Source: Certhia americana (taxonomy: Eukaryota; Chordata; Aves; Passeriformes; Certhiidae). From it: a DNA stretch of 64,000 nucleotides. The stretch lies in assembly GCA_018697195.1 (NCBI GenBank), contig CM031879.1:38436907-38500906 (forward strand), in the 5' to 3' direction. A program made the position numbers and the translations under genes. Under the pieces are notes generated by a model. The model saw only the letters and a list, made by a program, of their open reading frames with translations. It was not told the origin of the DNA and did no database searches. Shown piece after piece: positions 40,501-51,753 of the stretch (position 1 is the first letter of the stretch; the number at the start of each line of letters is the position of its first letter).

Positions 40501-42955
40501 GATTGAATATTTTAAACATGCAATTAAAATATTATACGCTTTAAAATGTTTTCTCACTCTTTATTATAAATGTCTTTTGATATTTGTATTCTAAATAATT
40601 CTGTGCTAAGAATTAATTCTGTAATATGGAAATTCTCTCAGTGCCTCCTGAAATTCCCTTAAGAATAGAAGATTAGCCTTACAAGCTTGTATAGAGATGA
40701 GAGTGATAGAAACTTATAAGCTATTCTACAACTAAAGCTTATTTAATGTACATTGGTACCATCATTTAGTTGAAATTGCATATTAAATGGACATTTATTT
40801 CAGAAGATATTTTCTTTGAATAAGCAGCAAAAAAAATTGTAATTTGTCAAACAATGCTGACATATAATCTGCTGGAAAATATATTGATTTTTAACATTAT
40901 TAATTAATACTAGATAATTTGGTAATGAAAAGGCTGAGTTTCAAATATTTTATTTATTTATTTTTAAAAGTAGTAAGGGACAGATCACATTCTGACACTG
41001 TGTAGTTAGAAAACTCTTCTGCTTGTTGGCTAACTCTGAAAACTTGGAGATTATTGGGAAAATCCACTTGTGGCCACATATCAGTGGAGATGGATGGACA
41101 ATTGTTTTTGTCACCTGGTGGAAGATACCACAGGTCTCTCAGTTTTAAGTGGGCTGTGTAGTTTTGAATAGCTGACGTGACAGTAATGTATGGATCAGTA
41201 ATTAATAGACAATTTTTATAACTCATCTACAGTGACTGATTGAGTGACTACTTTAGGTAATCTCTCAATGCTTTAAAAGATTGTGCTGAATGGATTGTAA
41301 AAAACCCAGAAAAAAACAAAAATTATTTTAAAAAATTGTAAGAGAAATGTGTGCTTTCTGATTCAGAGGTAATCTTTCATGGAAAAAGTGACAAAAAGAG
41401 GTGTCAGGTTGTGGATAGCTTTTCCATGTAAGCTTCCATACTTTGTGAATTTGGCCAGATTCTGATATCAATTATGCTGCAATAATCTACTATCTATCAA
41501 GCAGTTTACATACCCTATCACTTGATTTAATTTCCCCTTAATAGAATGTAGAATACTTGTAGCATTTATTGCAGCATGCACTAAACTTTGATTTATGCAA
41601 ATTTTTCAGAATTTCATCCCTTGTTTTTTTTCTATAAAATTGCTTATACTCTGTGCAGAGTGCTAAAGGACTATCTCCAGGATATCCTATATTTGGCACT
41701 AGGAATAGAATTAATGAACATTCACATAATTTACACAGGGAAATTTTTAATAGGTTCTCTGTAGTGATTTAATTTCAATATGAAAACAATCCTTGCTTAA
41801 AAAAATAATCTTGATTTTATTATTGAATCATGAGATTGAGCTCCAAAGATTTACAAGCCTCTCAGCTAACTCTTGTACAAATGATCCTTCACACCTTTAT
41901 TTTATTCCCCCTGTATACCTTGGAATGCAATTCCCAGGTATATTCTCATCATGGAATAATTCATCAGGTTTCATGGCGAAGTCATAAGAGCAGGTGTTAA
42001 TTTACATGGAGTCTCTTCAGGTTCCTTCAGCATTTCCAAAGGAACCATATGCAGCAATTTCACACTGAGTTACGAATTTAGCACGGCGGTGGATTTTCCT
42101 ATTGGTACTAGATGTGACCTCAGTTAGATAGCAAGCAGAGTTCCCTCTGATACTGCGTGTTTTTCATTAAAGGACAGCTGACACATATTAATTTCTTGTT
42201 TGACTGTGACACTGACCATAGAGGGCTGCAGCAATTGATTTATCCATTTTGCTGAACTCAGATAATAAGATACTCACGTCATCCTGGTGCTGCCAGTCAT
42301 TTCTATGTGGTAACTTTCTGGACATATTGCCTTCTCCACAAAGATGTCTTTGTTACTCATGTTTTAAGATTTAAATCTAATTTTTTTTCTGATGTCCTCA
42401 AAATTCCAGGTTGTGAAAACAATGTTTTACAATAAAGGGCTTTTTATTTCATATGAATCAGGCCGTTAGCCTGTGGTGATAACAAAACTCAAACCAAAGT
42501 AGTCATGCTCTCTCTAAATATTAGAATTATGCTTTTTTTTTTTTAAGGATGGAAGCTCTCCTAGTAATGATTGACTCATTATTTTTCCATTCTATCACTG
42601 TTAAACCCTATCATGCTACCTAAGGATGTATCTAATTTTATGATATACAGTAGTTGAGAACTGTGTTTTAGGGGTGAAATCTCTCTATTGTTCTCACACA
42701 TCTTCCAAGGAAACTGGATGACATGAACTGGGTTTTCTTTTGATGACATCACACTGGAAGATGTGTTCCAAGTGTGCACTATTTCAGCAGTTAATTTTCT
42801 TCAGTTATAGGACCAGCCTCAGTCCCACAAAATAAAATCCCTGAATACTTACAAGCCTTAGTATTGAATATTTCAATATGCAGGTCTCTTCCTAGCAAGC
42901 TGTTTCTATTAATTATCTTATTAATTAGTATTTCTGATTTCCGGATTCTTCAGGT
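37570..42955. other. Non-coding AT-rich sequence
   Basis: No transposon recognised. An AATT-repeat palindromic stretch lies near 40465-40485. The minus-strand frame at 40954-41226 (90 codons) has a protein-like mix of residues but no motif or credible pair of splice sites; I treat it as chance. The remainder is unremarkable. Confidence 0.55.
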
Positions 42956-43136
42956 GATGGATGGATGGATGGATGGATGGATGGATGGATGGATGGATGG
43001 ATNNNNNNNNNNTGGATGGATGGATGGATGGATGGATGGATGGATGGATGGATGGATGGGTGGACGGATGGACGGACGGACGGACGGATGGATGGATGGA
43101 CGGACGGATGGATGGACGGATGGATGGACGGATGGA
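42956..43136. repeat. (ATGG)n/(ACGG)n tetranucleotide microsatellite
   Basis: Tandem GGAT units run from about 42956, are interrupted by N at 43003-43012, and continue to about 43136, where many units have changed to GGAC. The changed units cluster at the 3' end, the usual pattern of an ageing array with a pure core. Met-Asp-Gly-Trp repeat frames across it are artefacts. Confidence 0.95.
43003..43012. other. Assembly gap (10 N)
   Basis: Ten N inside the ATGG array. A round-number gap in a tandem repeat marks unresolved length rather than real sequence, so distances across it are uncertain. Confidence 0.98.
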
Positions 43137-44581
43137 CCTCTGTTTTTAGAAATAAAATATCAGTTTTAATCTTGAAGAAAAAGAATCACTAATCCTACAT
43201 TATTATCTCTTAATAACTAACAGGTTTGGGAACTGATACTCCTATAAAACCAATAGGAGTTCATTGTCCTTATACAAGAATAAAATTTACCATTTTTCCA
43301 TCCCTAAATTGGGGCTTGTCTTTTCCAGTGTCATAAATCTCATAATCTGGGAATTAATCAAAAGATTTTAATGGGCCTTGGTAAAGACTTCAGTTCAAGT
43401 TTTTTGAAGTGCATGGCACTGAGCATATTAATTCCATTTGACTTCTTAACATTCAAAAGTGGCTGTGAGCCCTTTGGACAGATTTTGATCCTGGAATCAC
43501 CATTTAGTGATACAACTTCCTTACAGAAGTTATAGCCTTCCTGATCCCAGAGCTGGTGGGATACACATCCCTTCTCCATTGCGTGGAGAGACGAGGTATG
43601 AGCTGGTATAATGTACAGTCTTGCTGTATTCCATTTTTGTACAACTGGCTCAGTTGACTTGAGGATTACTAGCTGTGTGTTGATGCAGCAGTGAAATACT
43701 GCTTCCTGAAAAACATTAGTATCCTTGTCATTCTTAAAAGCAAGGATCTTTGATAAGAGATAAGATTAAAAGATATTAAGCTAATAGCTCTTATGTTATT
43801 ACTCTTTGCACATAAGAATGTATAGTTACATAAGATGTATTCCATATTCTTATACATAATGGATCTAAGTACATGGACATCTTTTTGAGTTATGATAGGA
43901 AATTCAAATTATGTGTAATCCTACTAATATATCAGAATTACAGAAGAAAAAAAGTATGCTCATCAGATATGAAAACCATCAAGTTAAGCCGGCAAAAAAG
44001 GCTTCATTATGATTCATTACGAATCATAGAATTCATTATGAATAGTATACAATACTATTTATAATAATTCATTATGAATAGTAGTGCAACTCTTTTTTAT
44101 TAACTAAAAAGTGAGCAGAAAAAGAACTGCATATTGCACATGAATCTTGATAAACTGAAAAATATGGAAGAGAATTTGTTCTTATCTCTAAAAAGTACAT
44201 ATTTGAATGCATCACGGTCTGCATAATATCTGATGGTTGTAACACTTCCCTCTTTTTGGCTCTGTGTTTTCCAATATGTAATATATCCAAATCAGAGGTG
44301 ATTTTTATCATCTGAATTACAGTAAATGTAATTATTTTTTTCCTAGAAGCCTAACAAGATTTTATGAGAAAAGCATTTAACACAGATTTTTAAATAAACT
44401 CATAATAACATTCTTTGGAGGCCTTTTAAAATTTGTAGTGTATCTCTTCCTCATATAACAAATAAAACATTATTTGCTTACTTATTTAAATTATATAAAT
44501 GACAAAATATTACAGATGTGAAAAAAATACTCAAATGTTGTAAGATTATTTAAACTGCAAAAATTAATATAAAGGAGTTAC

Positions 44582-44794
44582 TATTAATACTAAGTTTTCC
44601 TTAATATTGGTAAAATCATGAAGTAAATTCTGTGTCAAAAGCCGAAAGTTTTCATGGTTTCTTGGATCACTGATACCATCATCTATCCATCCAAATACTT
44701 CTAAAAGATTTAAGACTGACAGATACGAAGTGTCTTCTAAACACAAAGCATAGTGCTGCTCATGTGTCCCACATGGAAAATATTTAATCTTTTT
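44582..44794 (-). other. Weak candidate coding exon, unrecognised
   Basis: On the minus strand an acceptor-like cttttcatgtcag precedes 213 open bases (71 codons, phase 0 at both ends), followed by a donor-like gtaact. The peptide has a protein-like mix including Trp, His, Cys and charged residues (for example LLEVFGWIDDGISDPRNHEN). I recognise no family. Open stretches of this length are common by chance in this window and the pyrimidine tract is modest. Confidence 0.18.
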
Positions 44795-46339
44795 CTGACA
44801 TGAAAAGATCACATATACAGGATTTTGAAAGATTGCTGTTTACTTTAGTTCTCCTTCATGAGAGTTCTTTGAGCAGTTGGAGTTGCAAGATATGCTGTGC
44901 AACAAGCCACTGAAAATCAACTCAGATAACACTGTCTGAATTCTAAGAAAAGTTATCTGTACTCACAGATTCTTGCTCCTGTGAATTTGTTCTTATTGAA
45001 CTTCATCTTATCCAAATACTCAATCTAACAGAAGTGAAGGATAATGTTATATTATAATTTTCCAAACCAAGAAAATTAGGATGTTTTGCAACAGCTGAAT
45101 TTACCAGCTTCACATCATACAACAAAGACTGTCATTCCATAAGAGATATATGAGCTGCTGGCTCTGATAAGATTCAATAAATATTAGCTGTGCAAAGCTG
45201 AACTCTTTAAGTTATAAGTGCTTCTGGAAAGGACAATTCCTGGCATGTCGTGAGTCACTAAGAGAATTAAAGATCTGTATAAGAGCCTTGTAAAGTCTTT
45301 ATTTTGTGCTGAAATTTTGAATTGCATATTGTGAAGTACTGTCTTTTGCTGAAAAGTTAAAGAGCACTTTGTTAATCTCTCAGAACAAGTCTTCACTCAT
45401 ACTATCACTGTTTATGTTTGTAAGAGACCTGGGTTAGGAATGTCTGATCCACTACTAAAGGGTTAAGGAAAAGCTTTGTTGTAAAACATTCTAAGCAGGC
45501 ATCTAAATCTATGGCATCATGAAATGCAACTTTGAGTGCCTTAAAAAATTCAGTTGTGTTATTTACTTTTCTATCTTTTCATAGTCATTAACAAAAGTAA
45601 TAACACCAGAGTTAGGTATGTCTTGGAATGGATGGCAGAATGAGCAGCTCATTTCTTCTACATGGCTTCTAACTATTGGAAATGCCTTATGTCTTTGCCA
45701 TTACTGTTTCATGTCCAAGTGGATAAGAGGCCATAAATTAATGTGAAATTGGGTTTCCTACTCTTAACATGTGAAGATATAGAACTGTAATCACCAGAAA
45801 TTTTGGAAAAAATCCAAGTATGATAAATATTAATAGCTGTGAAATTAAGGTAGCTAAGGGAAGTTTGTTTCAATTGTGATCCTTATTCTGAAGCTCTGGT
45901 GGGACTTACCATTTACTAAGAAAAGAAAATTAAGTGATGATTGATTAGAAAAGCATTCCAGTCTTGGGAAGAAACAAAGCAGATGAGTAGACAATATTAC
46001 ATATTAATGAATGCAGTCTGATGTAAAGCAATAAGGAATCTATTTGTCTAGAGAAATACAAGACAAAAATGTGAGATCTGTGGGAATGTATTTAAAATTT
46101 TCTTAAGAATAAGTTTGCTTTGATGAATGTTCACATTTTGCTTTGATGAATGTTTACCTTGTATATTTGACTAAGATAGAATTCATAATATGAAAAATAA
46201 AATAAGCTATTAGTCATTCCTATGTTAATTTTCAAGCATAATTGTAGAACAAATTCTTGGAGAAATTTTGAGTAGCTGCATGATGGCTTGGAAAGCTAAA
46301 AATTCACATAGGTAAGGATTGGATCTAATTTCTTTTTAC

Positions 46340-46480
46340 CTGTTGCCTGTAACATGTAAAGGTAAATATGCTATGGACATATTGTCTACAAAGAAAGCAT
46401 TTATGAAACAGACAAAATGAGAAAGGAGTTCCATTAAAATGTGTGGATTTATCACTGGCTCATATTTTATTGCCCTCTTT
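46340..46480 (-). other. Weak candidate coding exon, unrecognised
   Basis: On the minus strand cacattcccag precedes 141 open bases ending CAACAG, followed by gtaaaaag, a strong donor. The exon would begin and end in phase 2 and encode about 47 residues, including KYEPVINPHILMELLSHF. No family recognised. Its end phase does not fit the start phase of the candidate at 44582-44794, so the two are not simply consecutive exons. Chance remains likely. Confidence 0.18.
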
Positions 46481-46974
46481 CTGGGAATGTGATTGGAACT
46501 ACAGATGCACCTTTGTTCCATTTCTTTAATCCAACTGCTACTTGAATTTCTCATCCTTATAAATAGAAAGCATGTACCTATAGAAAATAACAGCAGCAAA
46601 ATAGATTGTTCAATTTATTTGTTGGCTGATGCATTATGGCTGAGTTGCTCTAGAACCAATTTGCTGCTTGTCCCTGTCTTGTACTTTGTGTACAATTATT
46701 CAAAACTTTCTTTTCTTAGGTCTGGTTCTGAGTTTCTTTTTACTTTGTTCTACTTAACTAGTCATAAAGAAATCTCTTATTCTGTTTTCCTGCTAATTTC
46801 TGGAAAAAAACCCAGAGAGTGTGAGCGATTATTTTTAGTTCAAGATAAGTGGAAAGAAAGAAATCGCAAAGCTCAGCATCAGGTGCAGTGTCACTGCAAT
46901 GAGCAGTCGACTGTCAATTTGTTTTCTTAGACCATGAAGCCCAAGCAAAATTATAATTCAGTGCATTCCCAGGA

Positions 46975-47222
46975 GTCTTGTCACTGGATACCAGGGAGGA
47001 GACCAACACCTTGTTCTACACTTCCCCTCTTTGGGAAGCTGGGGAAAGCCATGAGGTCATCCCTCCTGTTCTCCAAACTAGACAAACCCCAAGCCCTTAG
47101 ATCCTCATCATGGGACACTCATTTCAGACCTTTCATCAGCTGCTCTTCACTGAAGGATCTTCACATCCTCAAACTGTGAGTACCAGAACTGCACACAGTG
47201 CTCAAGGTGAGGCTGCACCATC
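46975..47222 (-). mobile_element. CR1 LINE, 5'-truncated, reverse
   Basis: Read on the plus strand it shows reversed CR1 landmarks in order: TCTTGTCACTGGATACCAGG (start of the family's conserved 3' ORF2 block), CTGTTCTCCAAACTAGACAA, and CAGAACTGCACACAGTGCTC followed by AAGGTGAGGCTGCACCA. These lie in the C-terminal part of the reverse-transcriptase ORF. The copy is old: several indels break the frame. Its 5' side runs straight into a GGAAGGTG repeat. Confidence 0.75.
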
Positions 47223-47228
47223 AAGTCC

Positions 47229-47331
47229 AAGGAAGGAGGGGAGGAAGGAATGTGCGGAAGGAAGGTGTGGAAGGTGTGGAAGGTGCGGAAGGTGAGGAAG
47301 GTGCAGAAGGAAGGAAGGAAGGAGGGATGGA
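47229..47331. repeat. (GGAA)n with a 9-bp AAGGTGNGG minisatellite core
   Basis: GGAA-type units flank five tandem 9-bp units at 47262-47306 (AAGGTGTGG twice, then AAGGTGCGG, AAGGTGAGG, AAGGTGCAG). Because 9 is a multiple of 3, the frames across it give Glu-Gly repeats; these are not a gene. It abuts the 5' edge of the reverse CR1 copy. Confidence 0.9.
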
Positions 47332-50086
47332 TGCAGCTGGAGTAGGACTGGAAAGTAGCTGTCAAAAGAAACTGTGGAAAACTTTGTTGTGAGAAGTTCT
47401 AAACTAAGGAGGATAGAGGACGTTGTGTTCAGTCTTTTTTTAAGGCTGCAGTTAGGTTGAGGGAAAAAGAAAGGCCAGAACTGTGGATGGAATGGGACTG
47501 TGAAGGCTCTGTCAAAGAAAGAATAGATGGAGAGAATTTTCCTGTCAGCAAAAGGCTGTGGGGGCTTTCATGAGGCTTGTCCTTCAATCAGTTTGAATTA
47601 AATTCATAATTTCTCATATATATCCTATAATTTTCCTCTAAGGAAAAATAATTTAAATAGTCCTGTGAATGCCTCATTACTGTTGCTTTGATTAGGTCAG
47701 TGACTAACATTCAAATGAAAATATGCCAGTATTTCTCTTCAAAAAGACACAGAGATACATCCTAATTTCCCATGTTTCAAAAAAGGTCCAAGACATAATA
47801 CTTTTCCTAATATGGGGTTTTCATGCAAGTTTGTACTGTTTCCTGGGAGGTAATATGTCTTCTGGTGAAGTAAAAACCCCATGACTTGCTTACTTGGTAA
47901 GGAGTTCTGAAGTGCCAAATGGAGTATACCATTGTAGTCAAATTTTCGTTAGCTGTTTTTGTACTATTGTATCATCCCAAACATGTTAGCTTGAAACTGT
48001 TATTGAAAATAAGTGCTAATAAATGCTAATTTTGTAAACTAAATTCAGATATTGTAATGTTATCTGAATAAAGACTAAGCAAATTGAACAAAAATATGAC
48101 AGGGATTAGAGGGACAGTGAAAACCAAGAGATTATTATGGAGTGTTTAGAAGATAGGTTGAAAGCAGAGAAAGTGATGACTCAAGAAAGACTTGTGTGAA
48201 ATTGGAGGGAATTATAATAGAATTCCATGGCCACATACAAGCAGCTGCTGGTTATTCAGTAGCTGTATCTGAATCTATGGCGTCCTCATTATAAGATGTT
48301 CTATACACTTATTGCATACTATTTTTGACTATTGTGTGGGCTCAGCCTCTCTACTAACTGGTACTGGGGACAAACAAACAGGGCTGGGGTATCCACAGGG
48401 CTGGGACAGAAGCCCTACAGGTTTGGTAGTCAACCAAATTCAACGACCTTAGGTAAGTTGAATTATATTATGTTCTTCATATACAATCTAAGTAAATAAT
48501 AAAGTGTGCTCACTGTTTTTCAGTGTTGATCATCATTTAGGTGATGCTGCAAATTCTAATCTTAATGTTTGCACTTTAGTCTCTGAACTACAAGGAAAAA
48601 ACACTGAAGGTATGCTTCTTCATGATAGTTCTCAGCTAACTCACTTAATTCTAATGTGTTTAGCAAATATTTCACTCTCTTGTGTTTTGATTTGTTTCTT
48701 AAAAAACTTACCATTCAGGGATCTTCCATGCCTTATGGTGGCAATATGCATATCTAGCTTAAAGCAGATTTTGGAGTATGACAGAATTGAAACAGAAACA
48801 GCTTGCGACTCAGTTTCTGCTTTAGAAGATTATTGTTAAATAAATGTTGAGATTAAAAACATAAAAATAAAACCCCAGACAGGAGCTAGTTTATATTTTA
48901 ATGAAATTTGATATTGCTGCTTTCTTAACTACTATGATGTAAAAGAAACAGTAATTAGGCTAGAAGTATTTGCAGATATATTTCCAAAACTAAAAAAATA
49001 TACGAAATAAATGAGGTTACCTTTATATTCTGTGAATTCTTGCTTTAATTATAATTCCTGACTTCTTCACCTGCCTCCAGAGGGAATTCCGTAAGTATCT
49101 ATACAGAAGCACTGGGACTGTAGAACAGTGTAAATCAATATTTGTGAGAGTCATCTGGAATTAGTTACACAGATCTCTTCCATAACTGTGATACACAGCT
49201 ATTTGTATAAAGTTATTCTTAAAATAAAAGTAACTTCTGTCCGGAATGAGGGGCTATATTTTCCAATGAAGAAGTTTTGAAGGAGTGCATTGGACATTGG
49301 CCTCAAAATCCAGAATTTCATGTCCACTGCCTTTGCTGTGGCAAAGCATCTGACCATGCCTTGGCCATTTCCTCCAGGCAAATTTGATATTGTCAGGTGA
49401 AGTATGTAAACAGCTTGGTAAGTGTTTTTTATTTATTAATTTGCCTTAATTTTTCCTTATTAAAGTACCATGATAATATTTGGCATGATTTCCGTACATG
49501 TCCTTTTTGCAGATGGGTATTTATATTAAGCCATCTTTCTCTCCCTCTTGGCTTTATTTGCTTCTCATCCATTGCAGGATTTAATGCTTCTGAGTCAAAG
49601 CACTACAGCTATCCAGAATATGTCTCTGCAAAGACATAGCAAGATGATATGATTTAATTCCAAGTATATCACAAACCTATATGAGAGCATAGACATCTGT
49701 CATCTTGACTTTGTATGCATAACTCTTTTGAATTCCATGAAATCATGCTTATTTACACCTGCTGCAGATTTGCCTTAAGTAGTCAAGATGTAATCAAATT
49801 TAATCTTATGTATATTCATTGCTAGCTGCATTAGTTTTTTTTCCTTTGGGTTTTCCTAACATAATAGAAATAAGAATTACAGTTTGATGAAAAGTAAATC
49901 CAAAGTTCCTGGCCACAGACTCTTGCCAGTAATTAAATTAGCCTAGATCTACATTAAAGCAGTCTGTCAGCATCCTTGCTGTGCTCTGTCAAAACTCTGT
50001 GCTTATTGGAAAAATGCTTGCCAAAGTAGTCAAATACTGATCAGGAACATGTTAAATAGAAAGAATAAATAGAATAAATTCGAATT
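47332..50086. other. Non-coding sequence with one weak exon candidate
   Basis: Unique AT-rich sequence. Apart from the candidate exon at 48524-48609 I see no gene, and no transposon signature. Confidence 0.55.
48524..48609 (+). other. Weak candidate coding exon, unrecognised
   Basis: A good acceptor (cactgtttttcag) ends at 48523 and a good donor (GAAG followed by gtatgc) begins at 48610. The 86 bases between are open in only one frame, entered in phase 2 and left in phase 1, encoding VDHHLGDAANSNLNVCTLVS and about eight further residues. The other two frames contain stops near the 5' end. The peptide is not recognised, and the open frame continues into the supposed intron, so openness adds little support. 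Confidence 0.22.
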
Positions 50087-50105
50087 CACTTCGTGGCACA
50101 ATGTG

Positions 50106-50145
<40 letters not shown>

Positions 50146-50215
50146 TTCGGCACAATGTGTTTTTATATAATATATATATTATAGATATATATGTTTTCTA
50201 TATTTATATATATCC
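50087..50215. repeat. (TA)n microsatellite with duplicated flank
   Basis: The left flank tcacttcgtggcacaatgtg followed by TTTTTATATA recurs about 55 bases later, minus two bases (tg), after about 33 bases of pure TA. The array and its flank have therefore been duplicated together. A second imperfect TA/TTTA array runs to about 50215. Tyr-Ile repeat frames here are artefacts. Confidence 0.9.
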
Positions 50216-50399
50216 CCAATTCAAATTAAAATCTGACAACCAGAGTCTTACCAAGAATCTTCAAAGACTAGCATCAGGCTCGAAATAAGGACTCTCTAAG
50301 AAGTGTTCACACATGGCAAGTTAATAGGACTGGTATATAGAATAGGTGTCTACCTTTATATGATATCGAGAATATTTAATTTTTAGTTTGAAATACCCT
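50216..50399. other. Short unique spacer
   Basis: Non-coding sequence between the TA microsatellite and the reverse CR1 copy. Nothing recognised. Confidence 0.6.
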
Positions 50400-50801
50400 C
50401 TAGGATCATCCAGTCTGACTATTAATCTAACACTACCAGGTTCTCAAATAAACCATGCTGCCAAGTGCCACATTTATACATTTTTTGGGGCAGTTCCAAG
50501 GATGGTGATTCCACCACTTCCCTGGCCAGTCAGTTCCACTGCTCAGACTACCCTTTTGGTGAAGAATTTTAACCTAATATCCAGTATAAACTTGCCTGGA
50601 ACAATTTGAGGATGTTCCTTCTTATCCAGTCTCTTGTTATCTCACCTTACTACAACATCATTTCAGGTAGTTGTAGAGGGTGATAAGGTCTCCCCTTAAA
50701 CTCCTTTTCCCCAGGCTAAGCACCCCCAGCTCCTTCTGCTGCTCCTCATCAGACTTGTGCTCCAGACCCTTCACCAGATATGTTGCCCTTCTTTGTACAT
50801 G
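50400..50801 (-). mobile_element. CR1 LINE, 5'-truncated, reverse
   Basis: On the plus strand it runs TAGGATCATCCAGTCTGACT ... CCACTTCCCTGGCCAGTCAG ... TTTCAGGTAGTTGTAGAGGG, then TGATAAGGTCTCCCCT and GACTTGTGCTCCAGACCCTT, which are reversed landmarks of the CR1 3' UTR and the C-terminal reverse-transcriptase ORF. The terminal ATTCTATGA octamers are missing from its 3' end. Indels and stops break the frame. A 73-codon frame at 50388-50609 lies inside it. Confidence 0.88.
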
Positions 50802-51597
50802 TTATTTCACAACACATTAAGAACAATGAGACATTTGATTATCCTGACCTAAAAGAGGCAAAATGACATTTTAAAAAATTATTTTCTCCAGAACTGAAGA
50901 ATGTTATTCCCACAGTGAAGTGAAGGCTTCTCTTATATGCCCCCATTCGAAGCTCCAAGTAGAATCCATAGGTATATACATGTCCATGGATTATATGAGT
51001 TCAGGGGTACTATATTTCAGAGTTTTGAGAAACCTTGATTTGCCATCACAGTATAGGTGTCTGCTAGCAGTAAATTCCCATTACACTGCTTAGAACTTAA
51101 ATGCTTTTTGCCAGTTTATAGCAAAGCAATATGCAGTCTCGCAAGTGTTTACTAGCTTCTGACATTCTCAAAGCAAAGATGCTTCCATTGAAGTTTTGGA
51201 TAACACTTTATACAAAGGGCAAAGTAACATAAAAATTAGAAAAGTCTCCTTCAGAACTCTTAAAAGTTGCAGTCTTATTTTCTTAGCTTTAAATTTTATT
51301 CCTACAGGGATGAAAAAGTTAAAGAGAAGATACTAGATCTTTTCACTTTGTATTCAGTCAGGATGCTGAGGCCTTCAATACAGGCAGAAATCCATACAGG
51401 TTCAAACCATTTATCCTAAGTTCATGTTCACTAGGACACCAGTCATTTTTGAGAGGCTATCTGTCTTTAAAATAAAATTACACAATATGTATCCATTGAC
51501 ATTCAGTTTTCTTATCCTACTTTATTTCTGCTTGTTTCAGGAGTCCAGAGGGCAAAACAGAAAAGACAGGAATTTCAGGAGAAGTAGAACACATTGT
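50802..51597. other. Non-coding spacer between CR1 copies
   Basis: Unique sequence except for a 70-base stretch (50860-50929) that is about 79% identical to 52901-52970. No gene seen. Confidence 0.55.
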
Positions 51598-51753
51598 ATT
51601 ACACTTGGCATAGACTGAGGATAATGTAAAATAATAGAATAATTTAGGTGGCTCCACCACTTCCTTGGGCAGCCTATTACACTTGGCATAGACTGAGGAT
51701 AATGTAAAATAATAGAATAATTTAGGTGGCTCCACCACTTCCTTGGGCAGCCT
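51598..51753. repeat. Exact 78-bp tandem duplication across a CR1 edge
   Basis: 51598-51675 is repeated without a mismatch at 51676-51753. About 48 bases of each unit are flanking DNA and 30 are the edge of the reverse CR1 copy, so the event followed the CR1 insertion. Because 78 is a multiple of 3, the minus-strand frame at 51517-51738 stays open and shows a repeated 26-residue peptide; this is not a gene. Confidence 0.95.

Larger units (their letters stand above)
43137..46974. other. Non-coding sequence with two weak exon candidates
   Basis: Mostly unique AT-rich sequence. It includes an imperfect duplication (attcattatgaatagta at 44031 and 44067, period 36) and another near 46114-46154 (period 23). 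Two minus-strand blocks that could be exons are listed separately. The longest open frame of the window (46493-46930, plus, 145 codons) is here; its Leu/Phe/Ser-rich product is unrecognised and I do not call it a gene. Confidence 0.5.

Noticed and set aside
40954..41226. 90-codon minus-strand frame with protein-like composition
   Set aside because: No family match, no convincing pair of splice sites and no start context; chance is sufficient.
42864..43192. Three overlapping Met-Asp-Gly-Trp repeat frames
   Set aside because: All come from the ATGG microsatellite, which is open in several frames and crosses an N gap.
46493..46930. 145-codon open frame, longest on the plus strand
   Set aside because: Leu/Phe/Ser-rich with no domain, no promoter or splice framework, and length within chance for 64 kb on two strands.
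49199..49381. 60-codon minus-strand frame considered as an exon
   Set aside because: No motif and no good acceptor or donor at its ends.
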